Shown in pieces: positions 5,291 to 12,705 of a stretch of DNA of 12,766 bases. The position numbers and the translations under genes are program-made. Within the stretch, counting starts at the first letter, position 1. Every line of letters begins with the position of its first letter. Source of the DNA: JAZKSG01 sp036626215 (GTDB lineage Archaea; Thermoplasmatota; E2; DHVEG-1); the NCBI GenBank assembly GCA_036626215.1, contig JAZKSG010000035.1, forward strand, positions 1-12,766. Direction: 5' to 3'. The notes below the pieces were generated by a model. The model had not been told where the DNA came from and made no database searches. It saw only the letters and a program-made list of their open reading frames with translations.

Positions 5291-6178
5291 TTATAAAGAT
5301 ATCTTCTTTCCCTTCTTTAATTCTTCCACGGATTTATCTGCATATTCCTCAAGTTTCTCCTCATCCATAGTTTCTTTCTTCGCCTTGATATTTTGATCTC
5401 TGAGAGCCTTTTTAGATTGCTTTCGTCTTTTACGTCGCTTACCTTTGATAGCTATAATCTTCGATTTCATCTCATAGGCTTTTTCATGATACTTTTGAGC
5501 TTCTTTTTTAACCTGAATATATTCCTCATGTTTTTTATCTGACTCATTTATAGCTGCAGACATATCTTTAACATGTTTTACATATTCCTCATGCCACTTC
5601 TGATTTTCTCGATGAAGCTCCATAACTTTTTCATGTTCCTCATCCGCTTTTTCAAACAGCTCATCTATAGCATTATCTTTGTCTTCAATATCAATCTTCA
5701 TTTCTTCTTGTTTCTCTAGTTCTTCCTTGGCATCCTGATATTCCTTCTTTTTCTCCTGTATTTTTTCAATTAATTCATTTTCTTTAGAAGGACTCAGAGG
5801 AGTAGTTTCCTGTTTATATTGAAGCATCTGAATATCCGCTTTTATCTCCTCAACACGCAACGGAAGATTCTCAAAAACCTTTCCTTTTTTCTTCCTTTTA
5901 GCCTCAATAAGTTTTTTTGCTTCTTCCTGAAGTTTATTCCGGATTTTTTTATGTTCCTTCATCTTAGAAACAAGTTTATCTCGTTCTTCCTTGGCTTTCT
6001 GCATTTCTTCTTTGATTTCTTTCTTACGCTCGTTGAGCATGTCTCGTTCTTCACGTAAACTCCGAGCTAAATCGTTGAGTTCGTTTCTCCGTTGTATACA
6101 GGATCGAAACTTTTTTTCAGCTCCCTTTAAATCCCGGATTTCTTTCTTTTTTTTCTCTTTTTTTGCTCCATCAGACAT
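5291..6178 (-). CDS. Archaeal coiled-coil protein (COG1340-like)
   Basis: This 295-residue, extremely charged protein is nearly all coiled coil (about 20-245) and has no signal peptide, so it is cytoplasmic. It fits the uncharacterised archaeal COG1340 group in length and in several features. These are N-terminal heptads of the RNELNDLARSLREERDMLNE type, a central break with Q123-E-T-T-P-L-S-P130, and a C-terminus LEEYADKSVEELKKGKKISL. The break probably lets two helices fold back on each other. A very basic patch (KGKRRKRRKQSKK, 246-258) could contact nucleic acid or ribosome. Histidines H182, H189, H196, H217 and H231 share one heptad position. The function of the family is unknown. The start at ATG 6176-6178 is the first in frame, with a GGG-containing leader. 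Its minus-strand neighbour upstream is the 1049-residue membrane protein, but each has its own promoter. Confidence 0.85.
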   Translation of the reverse strand: MSDGAKKEKKKKEIRDLKGAEKKFRSCIQRRNELNDLARSLREERDMLNERKKEIKEEMQKAKEERDKLVSKMKEHKKIRNKLQEEAKKLIEAKRKKKGKVFENLPLRVEEIKADIQMLQYKQETTPLSPSKENELIEKIQEKKKEYQDAKEELEKQEEMKIDIEDKDNAIDELFEKADEEHEKVMELHRENQKWHEEYVKHVKDMSAAINESDKKHEEYIQVKKEAQKYHEKAYEMKSKIIAIKGKRRKRRKQSKKALRDQNIKAKKETMDEEKLEEYADKSVEELKKGKKISL

Positions 6179-6213
6179 AAAAATAAACCCTTTTTAAAAG
6201 CAAAAAACTTTGG

Positions 6214-6224
6214 TAAATATATTT
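6214..6224 (-). promoter_or_regulatory. TATA box of the coiled-coil gene
   Basis: On the minus strand the sequence is AAATATATTTA. Its centre lies about 41 bases before the ATG, predicting transcription from about 6193 and a leader of roughly 15 bases that contains AAGGG. Confidence 0.45.
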
Positions 6225-6232
6225 GTAGATAG

Positions 6233-6249
6233 AGGTTTATACGAAACCT
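6233..6249 (-). terminator. Short hairpin after the 1049-residue protein gene
   Basis: AGGTTT (6233-6238) and AAACCT (6244-6249) are perfect inverted arms around a 5-base loop, 11 bases beyond the stop codon. On the minus strand a T6 run follows later at 6202-6207. Either element may end the long transcript; the assignment is weak. Confidence 0.3.
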
Positions 6250-6260
6250 GTATATATTTT

Positions 6261-9200
6261 TTATTGTTTTACCTCTATGTCGATATCATTTTTACCTTTT
6301 TCGGCAATCCAAGGAATCTCAATCTCCGCGTAGCCGTCACCTGGAATAGTGATATTTTTTACACGGTTCTTTTCTTTACCGTTAACATATAAAATCACGC
6401 TGATGTTTTTCGCAGCTACATTACCCTTGTTTTCCAGTTTGAACGAAGTTGTAACTTTATCTCCCTCTTTGAATACACGAGGCCAATGGAATAATCCTAC
6501 TATTTTTAACTCTGGTTCTTCGTCGCTTATAGATGTAATTGTAGAGATTTTATCGCTATATCCAGTGTCTACTTCCTTAGCAATTAATACTACCTCAACC
6601 CAGTCATCTTCCTCTACAAGATCAGTAGCTTCAACAGTTAACTTAACGACCTCTTCACCTTTTGAATAAAGTTCAACGTCTTCTTTATCTATAGAGACAT
6701 TCCATCCTTCAGTTTCTGTAACCTTTCTAGCTGTTAACTCATATCTACGTCTTTTGTTGGATGGATTCTGTACACTGATATGATATTCCACTTTTTCATT
6801 TGGTAAAGTTTCTTTAATTCTATCTAAACATATTAGGCGGGTGTATTCTTTTTTAGCTGCCATTATTGCTGCTAAAGCGAATATAATTATTAGGAAGATA
6901 ATCAAGAATAATAGGAAGCCTCCTGCATAGCCACCTAAGACCTTTTTCAAACCGAGTTCTTCAGCGGTAGAGTCGAAGAATTCATATATCTGTTCAAAAA
7001 CTCCAGGTTCAACCGTTTTAGTGGTGACGTTAGCAGTGAAAACTTTTCCACTTTCACTAACTATTTCAACTGTCAAAACATCTTTTTTGACTTCTGTATC
7101 TCGTGGTACATACACCTCTACTTTGAACTCTGCTTCATCTTCATCTATCTCATAGTTTTGAAGTTCACCTATACTCTCATTGTATACAACTTTAAAGTCA
7201 TGTTCAGAGGTAACGTCTAAAGTGTAGCTATCTGGCCATAGACCACTGTTTTTGTTTCTTATTTTGAAGATGTAGACACTGCTTTCTCCTTTCTTAATTT
7301 TTTTATCATCTGGTGTAATAAGTTCAGTGTCATATTCAACTGCATCCTTAGAAACTTTGACGGTGAAATCATAGCTGTCTATACCGGTTTTACCCGTTAT
7401 CTCAACTGTAATCTCTATGGAGTCTCCATCATATGCTTCTAGATCTTTCCAGGTATGATTTACCACTATAGGAACAATTGCACTACCATCTTCAGGTACA
7501 CTGATTTTCTCAGATGCCACATCAACTTTCCAATTATCGCTATCAGAGAAAGTTTCTATATCCACGTTTAGATTACTTTCCTCGTAATCACTTGTAACTT
7601 TGAAATCAAAAGTGGTGCCTTCCCCTGCAGCTATCGGCTGCACATCCTTAAATTCACCCACTTTTTGACTGTTTATCTCCGCTATGTTAATATGGTCTGT
7701 CTCTCCAAGCTTAACAGTCAAAGAAGACGGCTGGCTCATGCTGTTATAAACAAGATCTACACTACGTCTTAAACCAAATAAACCATATCTTGTACCATTT
7801 GCATCTCTAACTCTAAGTTCAAGTTTTTTATTATATGGTATTTCTGTACCTTCAGGTATATCAAAATCAAATTCTACTTTACTTGGTTTACCAAACAATT
7901 TAAAGAATGTTTTATCCAAAGTTTTAGAAGACGAAACAAGTGGTTCATCTTCACCAGATATATACAAATCAGATATAATTTCTATTTTTTTCTTTAAAAC
8001 AGTTGTATCGCGATGGTCAAGATATATTATGGCTTTTGCATCTTTCAAAATTTTACTTCTACCCATTTCTCCAGTTACCCATCTACCATCATTTTTAGAT
8101 AGGTCAACTGTTTTTTCCTCACTTTCTTCAGAAGGTTTATCTAATGATAGTTTTTCATTGTCTCTAAGGTAGAATCTTTTTTCTTCTTTTTTAATTCCAA
8201 AAGGTATGGTAACGGAAGAAGGATAGTCTGAGGAACTGTAGACGAGAGATGCTGCAAGATATGAGTTTACAAATCTTATTACGCTGTTTGTGATATTTAT
8301 TTCGCCTAGATCAACTTCTGTTTCGGTTACTATATCTAGGATGCCGTCAATAGCAGAATTTATTTCTTCACCGATAGGTTGAAGTTTAGCTATCAAGCTT
8401 TGATTGATCATGGACTCTTCAACAAATGATTTAGTTTCCGTTAAAAAATCTATCAGGGTGTCTTTGCCATCGGTTATGTTTATATCGGTGGAAATTTGAT
8501 TAGATACATATTTTATTAAGTAATCTTCTGGTTTTTGTTCGGATGGAATTATTTCCACTGTAAATTCTAATTTGTCTCCTTCTTGTATTACAATATTCTC
8601 ATTTATAGGTACATCTATAGAGACTAGACTTTTTTCTCCTTTAAGCAGTTTTGGAGTTATGGGTATAGAGTTTTTTCCTTTTTCTTCCCCATTTACTAAC
8701 ACTTCTGCATTTACTGTGTCTATGAATCTACTTAAATCTACGAACTTATTTGCCGTGGAAGTAACTTTTGAAGTAAAACGGGTGGATAAAAACAAATCGA
8801 AGGTGATACTGTTTTTCAGCTCATGGTTCCCTTTAACTGTATATTTTTCTTTCATTTTTAGAGGATGGAAGATGGTAGGGTCAATCTTAACTCCCATGTA
8901 GGAGGATAGTAGAGTTGTTAAGAATTCAAGAGGTGTCTTCCCTGTTTGTTCAGCGGCTTGTTTCATATCCTTTATTTCTTGTGAAGAGAACCCAGTGATT
9001 TCGCTTATAAGTGCAGTAGATAGAGAATCTTCTTCTCCAACTGTATCTATTAGATCATATATTGTCCATAAGAGAATCCAGTTCAAAGTTTCGCTTTTAT
9101 ATTTTCTGTTTGAGATAGTCGGTGGAAAGTAGAATGGTTCTTTTTCAGTTGGTATCTCTGTTGATAATTCTGGGATTTCAAAATCTGTCAGTCCTACCAG

Positions 9201-9410
9201 TTCACTTATGTTTCCTTTGATGAGTTTTTTTATAAGGTTTTCTGTTTTTAGGATTGGGGGCACTGTCGAATTTACAAAGTAAAGTTTTGTTTCTTCATCT
9301 TCAAGATTTACTTCTGCTTTTGCTATTTGAGGGGCAGTTAAAACAGTTAATATACTAAATAACAGTAAAATTGAGATGAAAAATGCTCTGTGTTTCTTGT
9401 TCATGAACAT
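6261..9410 (-). CDS. Large membrane-spanning surface protein with repeated beta domains
   Basis: This 1049-residue protein begins with a signal segment (about 9-31, ending PQIAKAE). Residues 33-180 look partly helical. Two related beta-rich regions (about 183-315 and 405-575) end in similar strands (GDKLEFTVEI and NKKLELRVRD). NEW3-like beta-sandwich domains follow at about 595-690 and 697-800. A single strong membrane span lies at about 829-851. After the span comes AAKKEYTR, another NEW3-like domain (about 865-960) and a CARDB-like domain (about 965-1049; KLENKGNVAAKNISVILYVNG). No catalytic motif or cysteine cluster is visible, so a structural, adhesive or transport-accessory role is more likely than an enzyme. 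The first ATG (9410) has GGTGAG at 9419-9424, eight bases upstream, and is preferred over the ATG two codons later. It is divergent from the gene at 9690. I do not recognise a named family for the whole protein. Confidence 0.85.
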   Translation of the reverse strand: MFMNKKHRAFFISILLLFSILTVLTAPQIAKAEVNLEDEETKLYFVNSTVPPILKTENLIKKLIKGNISELVGLTDFEIPELSTEIPTEKEPFYFPPTISNRKYKSETLNWILLWTIYDLIDTVGEEDSLSTALISEITGFSSQEIKDMKQAAEQTGKTPLEFLTTLLSSYMGVKIDPTIFHPLKMKEKYTVKGNHELKNSITFDLFLSTRFTSKVTSTANKFVDLSRFIDTVNAEVLVNGEEKGKNSIPITPKLLKGEKSLVSIDVPINENIVIQEGDKLEFTVEIIPSEQKPEDYLIKYVSNQISTDINITDGKDTLIDFLTETKSFVEESMINQSLIAKLQPIGEEINSAIDGILDIVTETEVDLGEINITNSVIRFVNSYLAASLVYSSSDYPSSVTIPFGIKKEEKRFYLRDNEKLSLDKPSEESEEKTVDLSKNDGRWVTGEMGRSKILKDAKAIIYLDHRDTTVLKKKIEIISDLYISGEDEPLVSSSKTLDKTFFKLFGKPSKVEFDFDIPEGTEIPYNKKLELRVRDANGTRYGLFGLRRSVDLVYNSMSQPSSLTVKLGETDHINIAEINSQKVGEFKDVQPIAAGEGTTFDFKVTSDYEESNLNVDIETFSDSDNWKVDVASEKISVPEDGSAIVPIVVNHTWKDLEAYDGDSIEITVEITGKTGIDSYDFTVKVSKDAVEYDTELITPDDKKIKKGESSVYIFKIRNKNSGLWPDSYTLDVTSEHDFKVVYNESIGELQNYEIDEDEAEFKVEVYVPRDTEVKKDVLTVEIVSESGKVFTANVTTKTVEPGVFEQIYEFFDSTAEELGLKKVLGGYAGGFLLFLIIFLIIIFALAAIMAAKKEYTRLICLDRIKETLPNEKVEYHISVQNPSNKRRRYELTARKVTETEGWNVSIDKEDVELYSKGEEVVKLTVEATDLVEEDDWVEVVLIAKEVDTGYSDKISTITSISDEEPELKIVGLFHWPRVFKEGDKVTTSFKLENKGNVAAKNISVILYVNGKEKNRVKNITIPGDGYAEIEIPWIAEKGKNDIDIEVKQ

Positions 9411-9418
9411 GTGGTTTT

Positions 9419-9424
9419 CTCACC
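9419..9424 (-). promoter_or_regulatory. Shine-Dalgarno site of the 1049-residue protein gene
   Basis: On the minus strand the sequence is GGTGAG, eight bases before ATG 9410 and 14 before the second in-frame ATG. It favours the first ATG. Confidence 0.55.
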
Positions 9425-9446
9425 TACATAACTTATTTTAAACTTA

Positions 9447-9458
9447 TTTATATATAAA
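9447..9458 (-). promoter_or_regulatory. Palindromic TATA box of the 1049-residue protein gene
   Basis: TTTATATATAAA is a near-ideal archaeal box A and reads the same on both strands. On the minus strand it predicts transcription from about 9427, just before the Shine-Dalgarno site. Being symmetrical, it gives no orientation itself; the gene position does. Confidence 0.6.
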
Positions 9459-9689
9459 TCTTTGTTTACAATACTTATCATTTTTATATGTCCTTAAATA
9501 TTATTCACGTTAATATTCATATTAATAATAATATATTTAATATTTAATAAATATTTTGCCTATAATTAACAAAAAAACAACCCTGCCTAGTAAAAAAACA
9601 AAGTCTACATTATATTTGATAAGACATAAATACATCCTAAAACATCTATACAGGTACAAAAAAACCTACAAATATCATATAGATGTTAA
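9459..9689. other. Very AT-rich divergent intergenic region
   Basis: The gap between divergent genes holds no supported coding frame or RNA gene. Bases about 9495-9556 are almost purely A and T, with repeated TAATATT and ATTAATA words and small inverted repeats such as TAATA-ttca-TATTA. Possible TATA elements for the plus-strand gene are TATATTT (near 9611) and CATAAATA (near 9625). Neither sits 26 bases from the ATG at 9690, and no Shine-Dalgarno site precedes that ATG, so the plus-strand start region is unresolved. Confidence 0.4.
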
Positions 9690-10634
9690 ATGAGGAGAGA
9701 AAAAATTACCAAGAAAAAAACACATCATTTTGGGCTCTATCTAACAATACTGCTATTATTCCTATCAATCATAACTATATCCTTCTTTCCTTCTATAAAA
9801 GCAGATACCAGTACTCCATTACAAATCGAATTAAGCAACTGGACACCTCAAGCAGGTGAAAAGTTCCGAGTGGATGTCTATATAATCAAAGATGGATCTG
9901 AAGAAGGAGTCAGCAACGCAACCGTTTATCTGGATGAGCCAGGTATAGAAGGAACCACAAACAATAAGGGTCACACCTGGTTGACCGCCCCCTCAGAACC
10001 TGGAGATTACGCCATATACGTAAACCATAAAAACTACGATAAATATCAGGATCAGATAGTAGTCTCAGCAGCACCTCCATTCTGGGAAGATCCCAATTTT
10101 GTATTATTTGTAGCCGGTTTATCACTCGTTTTCGCCGTAGTATTCGTCTATCTCAGACAAAAAACATCTATCTATCAACGTGCAAAGGAAATATCTAAAG
10201 AAAAAATACTGTCTAGACATAAAAAAAACACAGGGAATAAAAAAGAACCAGAGGAAAAGAAAGAAAACATCGGTCAAAAAAAATATGGAACATATGACAA
10301 ACTTGTAACCTCCTCATCATCAGACTCCAAAGTAGAAGAAATAAGGATACGTCGACCTCGTAAAGAAAAAGAAGTAGTTTCAGTAGATGAAAAAGAGGAA
10401 GATGAAACAGAAAAAGTTGTCTCTGAAAAAATAATGAAAAAACGAGATCGTGATTGGTTTGAGGGGACCGACGACATCAGATATGAAATCGACAAAATAA
10501 CTGGAGAAATAGACGAAGAAGGAGTCGATAAATGGTTTGAAGGAACAAATGATTTAAGAAAAAAAATCGATGAAAAACTTAAAGAAGACAAAAAGAAAAA
10601 AAAGAATAAGGAAGATGAAGAAGAGGAAGAATAG
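9690..10634 (+). CDS. Ig-like membrane protein with charged cytoplasmic tail and WFEGT repeats
   Basis: This 314-residue protein has a basic N-terminus, a signal segment at about 14-37 (ending SIKAD), and an extracellular domain at about 42-127. That domain resembles carboxypeptidase-regulatory or Ig-like folds: VDVYIIKDG, VSNATVYLDEPG, GHTWLTAPSEPGDYAIYV. A membrane span (about 137-155) is followed by VYLRQK and a 155-residue cytoplasmic tail that is very rich in Lys and Glu. The tail carries two copies of a short motif, W256-F-E-G-T-D-D-I-R and W282-F-E-G-T-N-D-L-R, each followed by an ID pair, 26 residues apart. They look like a docking motif for a cytoplasmic partner. Divergent transcription from the 1049-residue membrane protein suggests a shared cell-envelope role. 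The ATG at 9690 gives a proper signal peptide, although no Shine-Dalgarno site is seen. The family is not recognised. Confidence 0.82.
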   Translation: MRREKITKKKTHHFGLYLTILLLFLSIITISFFPSIKADTSTPLQIELSNWTPQAGEKFRVDVYIIKDGSEEGVSNATVYLDEPGIEGTTNNKGHTWLTAPSEPGDYAIYVNHKNYDKYQDQIVVSAAPPFWEDPNFVLFVAGLSLVFAVVFVYLRQKTSIYQRAKEISKEKILSRHKKNTGNKKEPEEKKENIGQKKYGTYDKLVTSSSSDSKVEEIRIRRPRKEKEVVSVDEKEEDETEKVVSEKIMKKRDRDWFEGTDDIRYEIDKITGEIDEEGVDKWFEGTNDLRKKIDEKLKEDKKKKKNKEDEEEEE

Positions 10635-10643
10635 TCTCTCTAC

Positions 10644-10649
10644 TTTTTT
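10644..10649 (+). terminator. T-run terminator after the WFEGT-repeat protein gene
   Basis: Six T residues begin nine bases after the stop at 10634, with no strong hairpin. This is the usual form of an archaeal terminator. Confidence 0.5.
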
Positions 10650-10650
10650 G

Positions 10651-10665
10651 ATTATACTTAAAAAA
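10651..10665 (+). promoter_or_regulatory. Promoter of trmG10
   Basis: ATTATACTTAAAAAA contains overlapping TATA-like elements centred near 10655 and 10661. They predict transcription from about 10681-10687, leaving a leader of only about 5-11 bases before the ATG at 10692. No Shine-Dalgarno site is present. Confidence 0.45.
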
Positions 10666-10691
10666 CCCTTTTACCTTTCCTTAAAGAAGCT

Positions 10692-11720
10692 ATGACTAAA
10701 TCAGAAAAACTTTTCTTTGAACTTTCCCAGGAACACAAACAGTTTCCCACCACTGAGATTAAATCTGTTTTAAAAGCAGAAAAAATAGTTTTTGAAACCG
10801 TAGAATCCAATAAAGACGTATTGGTAATAGATATCATAGATGCTCCAAACGGTTTTATATCTCGATTACAAGAAAGATTAGCGATGACTTTTTACATCAA
10901 CCGTTTTCTCTTCTCCTGTAAATCTGACATTAGGATCTTAGAGAAAAAGGCAAAGAAAAAACCAGTTACGAGAGAAGGATCTATAGCTGTTAAATATAGA
11001 AATAGATCTAGAAATATAGATTCAAGAGATATTGTTAAATGTTTAGCATCAAAATATACAAACAAAAGAAAAGTAGATTTAGATAATCCTGATGTTGAGA
11101 TAAGAGTTCTGATAACAGATGATCAGCTTTATGCTGGAGTCAAAGAAGCAAAAGTTGATAGAAAAATTTTTGAAAAAAGAAAAGTACAACATCGCCCCTT
11201 CTTTTCACCTATTTCCCTTCATCCTATCATCGCCAGAGTATTAGTCAACCTTTCTGGTGTTAGAAAAGATGAGTTTTTGTTGGATCCATTTTGTGGTACA
11301 GGCGGTATCCTTATAGAAGCGGGGTTGATAGGTGTAAATGTTGTTGGAAGCGATGTTGAAAGAAAAATGGTTGAAGGCTGCAGAGATACACTTGATTTTT
11401 ATGGAATAGAAAACTACAAGGTTTTTCATGCTGACATAGGGGATATCAAAAATTTTGTAGATGATGTAGATGCAGTTGTTACGGATTTTCCGTATGGCAA
11501 AGCTACTACAACGGTTGGAGAGCCACTTGAACGTCTTTATAGAAGAAGCTTCGATAGCATTGAAGAAGCTTTGAAAAGGGATGGTAGAGCAGTGGTAGGT
11601 TGTGCAAATGAGGAGATGCTGAAGATTGGAAAAAAATTTTTAGATCTAGAAAAGATTTTTAGATATAGGGTGCATAGTAGTTTAACTCGTTATTTCGGTG
11701 TTTTTAATAAGAAATGTTGA
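10692..11720 (+). CDS. trmG10: tRNA (guanine(10)-N2)-methyltransferase, Trm-G10 type
   Basis: The 342-residue product matches archaeal Trm-G10/Trm11 enzymes, which methylate N2 of guanine 10 in tRNA using S-adenosylmethionine. The N-terminal half (about 1-160) is a THUMP-type tRNA-binding region; IRVLITDDQLYAGV near its end is characteristic. HRPFFSPISLHPIIARVLVNLSGV (168-190) is the family linker. The catalytic Rossmann domain starts with L197-D198-P-F-C-G-T-G-G205 (SAM motif I), then GSDVERKMVEG (acidic residue after strand 2) and HADIGDI. Motif IV reads T264-D265-F266-P267-Y268-G269, where related amino-methyltransferases usually have DPPY or NPPY; the first proline is replaced by phenylalanine. 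Length is normal and nothing is missing. It is followed after 39 bases by rnz on the same strand, so two tRNA-maturation genes are adjacent. Confidence 0.9.
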   Translation: MTKSEKLFFELSQEHKQFPTTEIKSVLKAEKIVFETVESNKDVLVIDIIDAPNGFISRLQERLAMTFYINRFLFSCKSDIRILEKKAKKKPVTREGSIAVKYRNRSRNIDSRDIVKCLASKYTNKRKVDLDNPDVEIRVLITDDQLYAGVKEAKVDRKIFEKRKVQHRPFFSPISLHPIIARVLVNLSGVRKDEFLLDPFCGTGGILIEAGLIGVNVVGSDVERKMVEGCRDTLDFYGIENYKVFHADIGDIKNFVDDVDAVVTDFPYGKATTTVGEPLERLYRRSFDSIEEALKRDGRAVVGCANEEMLKIGKKFLDLEKIFRYRVHSSLTRYFGVFNKKC

Positions 11721-11759
11721 CCATAACACTTTTACTATTGTTATTTATCCCTTTTTAGA

Positions 11760-12683
11760 ATGACACAACTTAGTATTATTTTTCTTGGCACCGGCGGTAG
11801 TTGGCCTACTGTTCAGAGAAACGTCACCTCAGTTGCTATTAGAAGAAACAGTGATATAACTCTGTTTGATTGTGGTGAGGGGACCCAGAGACAATTTCAG
11901 AAATCCCATCTTAGCTACATGCAGATCTCTAAAATTTTTATTACTCACTTTCATGGAGATCATTTTTTAGGTTTACCTGGTCTCATTCAAACCATGCAGC
12001 TTAACGACCGGGAGAAACCTCTGCATGTTTATGGCCCTAAGGGAGTTGTGGAATTGGTTTCTAAACTTTTGTCCTTAGGGGTTTTTAATCCTACATATGA
12101 GGTTGTTGTACATGAAGTTGAGGATGGCGATGTAATAGATTTTGATGGCTATAAGATAAAATGTTTCCAAGTTGATCATAATAATCTTCCTGCTTTGGGA
12201 TATGTCTTTGAGGAAGACAGCAGACCAGGTAGGTTCAACAAACCCAAAGCTTTGGAGCTGGGTGTGCCTGAAGGACCGTTGTTTAGTAAACTTCAACAAG
12301 GAAAAACCGTGGTTTTAGAAGACGGAAAAAAGATTACACCAGACATGGTGTTGGGTGAACCTAGGCCTGGTAGAAAAGTTGTTTTCACGGGTGATACAAA
12401 ACCATGTGAAAACATTGTAAAATGCTCTGAAAACGCTGATGTTTTGATACATGAATCAACTTTTCATTCTGAGTTGCAGGAAAGAGCTAATGATTATGGT
12501 CATTCCACTGCTGCTCAAGCCGCTGAAGCTGCTAAAAAAGCCGAAGTTGATCGTTTATATCTAACTCATGTCAGCCCAAGATATAATGATTATAGGATTA
12601 TTCTTTCAGAAGCTAGTGAAATTTTTAAAAAATCTTTCGTACCTAAAGATTTCCAAGAGGTAAAAGTAAAATTAAAAAAATAA
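11760..12683 (+). CDS. rnz: Ribonuclease Z (tRNA 3' processing endonuclease)
   Basis: This 307-residue metallo-beta-lactamase-fold enzyme cuts the 3' trailer from tRNA precursors. It has the length of the short (RNase Z-S) form. The sequence shows FLGTGGSWPT at the start, FDCGEGTQRQ (36-45), the zinc motif H63-F-H65-G-D67-H68, H140 in QVDHNN, D212 in FTGDT, H248 in the GHST motif, and H270 in LTHVSPRY. The region at about 153-202 (RPGRFNKPKA through MVLGEPRPGR) is the flexible-arm segment of this family. All expected metal ligands are present. The ATG at 11760 has no Shine-Dalgarno site; CTTTTACTAT near 11729-11738 could be a TATA-like element about 25 bases upstream, so translation may be leaderless. 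A T8 run follows the stop. Confidence 0.96.
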   Translation: MTQLSIIFLGTGGSWPTVQRNVTSVAIRRNSDITLFDCGEGTQRQFQKSHLSYMQISKIFITHFHGDHFLGLPGLIQTMQLNDREKPLHVYGPKGVVELVSKLLSLGVFNPTYEVVVHEVEDGDVIDFDGYKIKCFQVDHNNLPALGYVFEEDSRPGRFNKPKALELGVPEGPLFSKLQQGKTVVLEDGKKITPDMVLGEPRPGRKVVFTGDTKPCENIVKCSENADVLIHESTFHSELQERANDYGHSTAAQAAEAAKKAEVDRLYLTHVSPRYNDYRIILSEASEIFKKSFVPKDFQEVKVKLKK

Positions 12684-12686
12684 GTT

Positions 12687-12705
12687 AAAAAAATAGATTT
12701 TTTTT
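12687..12705. terminator. Bidirectional A-run/T-run terminator between convergent genes
   Basis: A7 (12687-12693), TAGA, then T8 (12698-12705). The T8 ends rnz on the plus strand; the A7 is T7 on the minus strand and would end the convergent gene. The two tracts are also complementary and could pair. Confidence 0.55.

Noticed and set aside
5291..6178. Smc/Rad50-type ATPase
   Set aside because: There is no Walker A or signature motif, and 295 residues are all coiled coil. A COG1340-like protein fits better.
5819..6197. Plus-strand frames antisense to the coiled-coil gene
   Set aside because: They are phenylalanine-rich shadows of GAA/AAA codons. The minus strand has a clear heptad protein.
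6349..6669. Plus-strand frame antisense to the 1049-residue protein gene
   Set aside because: Its product is low-complexity Ser/Thr-rich sequence typical of the opposite strand of an acidic coding region. The minus-strand frame has domains, a promoter and a Shine-Dalgarno site.
8572..8901. Plus-strand frame antisense to the 1049-residue protein gene
   Set aside because: Phenylalanine- and serine-rich shadow of a Lys/Glu-rich reading frame, with no independent start signals.
9500..9560. CRISPR array or direct-repeat region
   Set aside because: The repeated words are short AT strings without fixed length or unique spacers.
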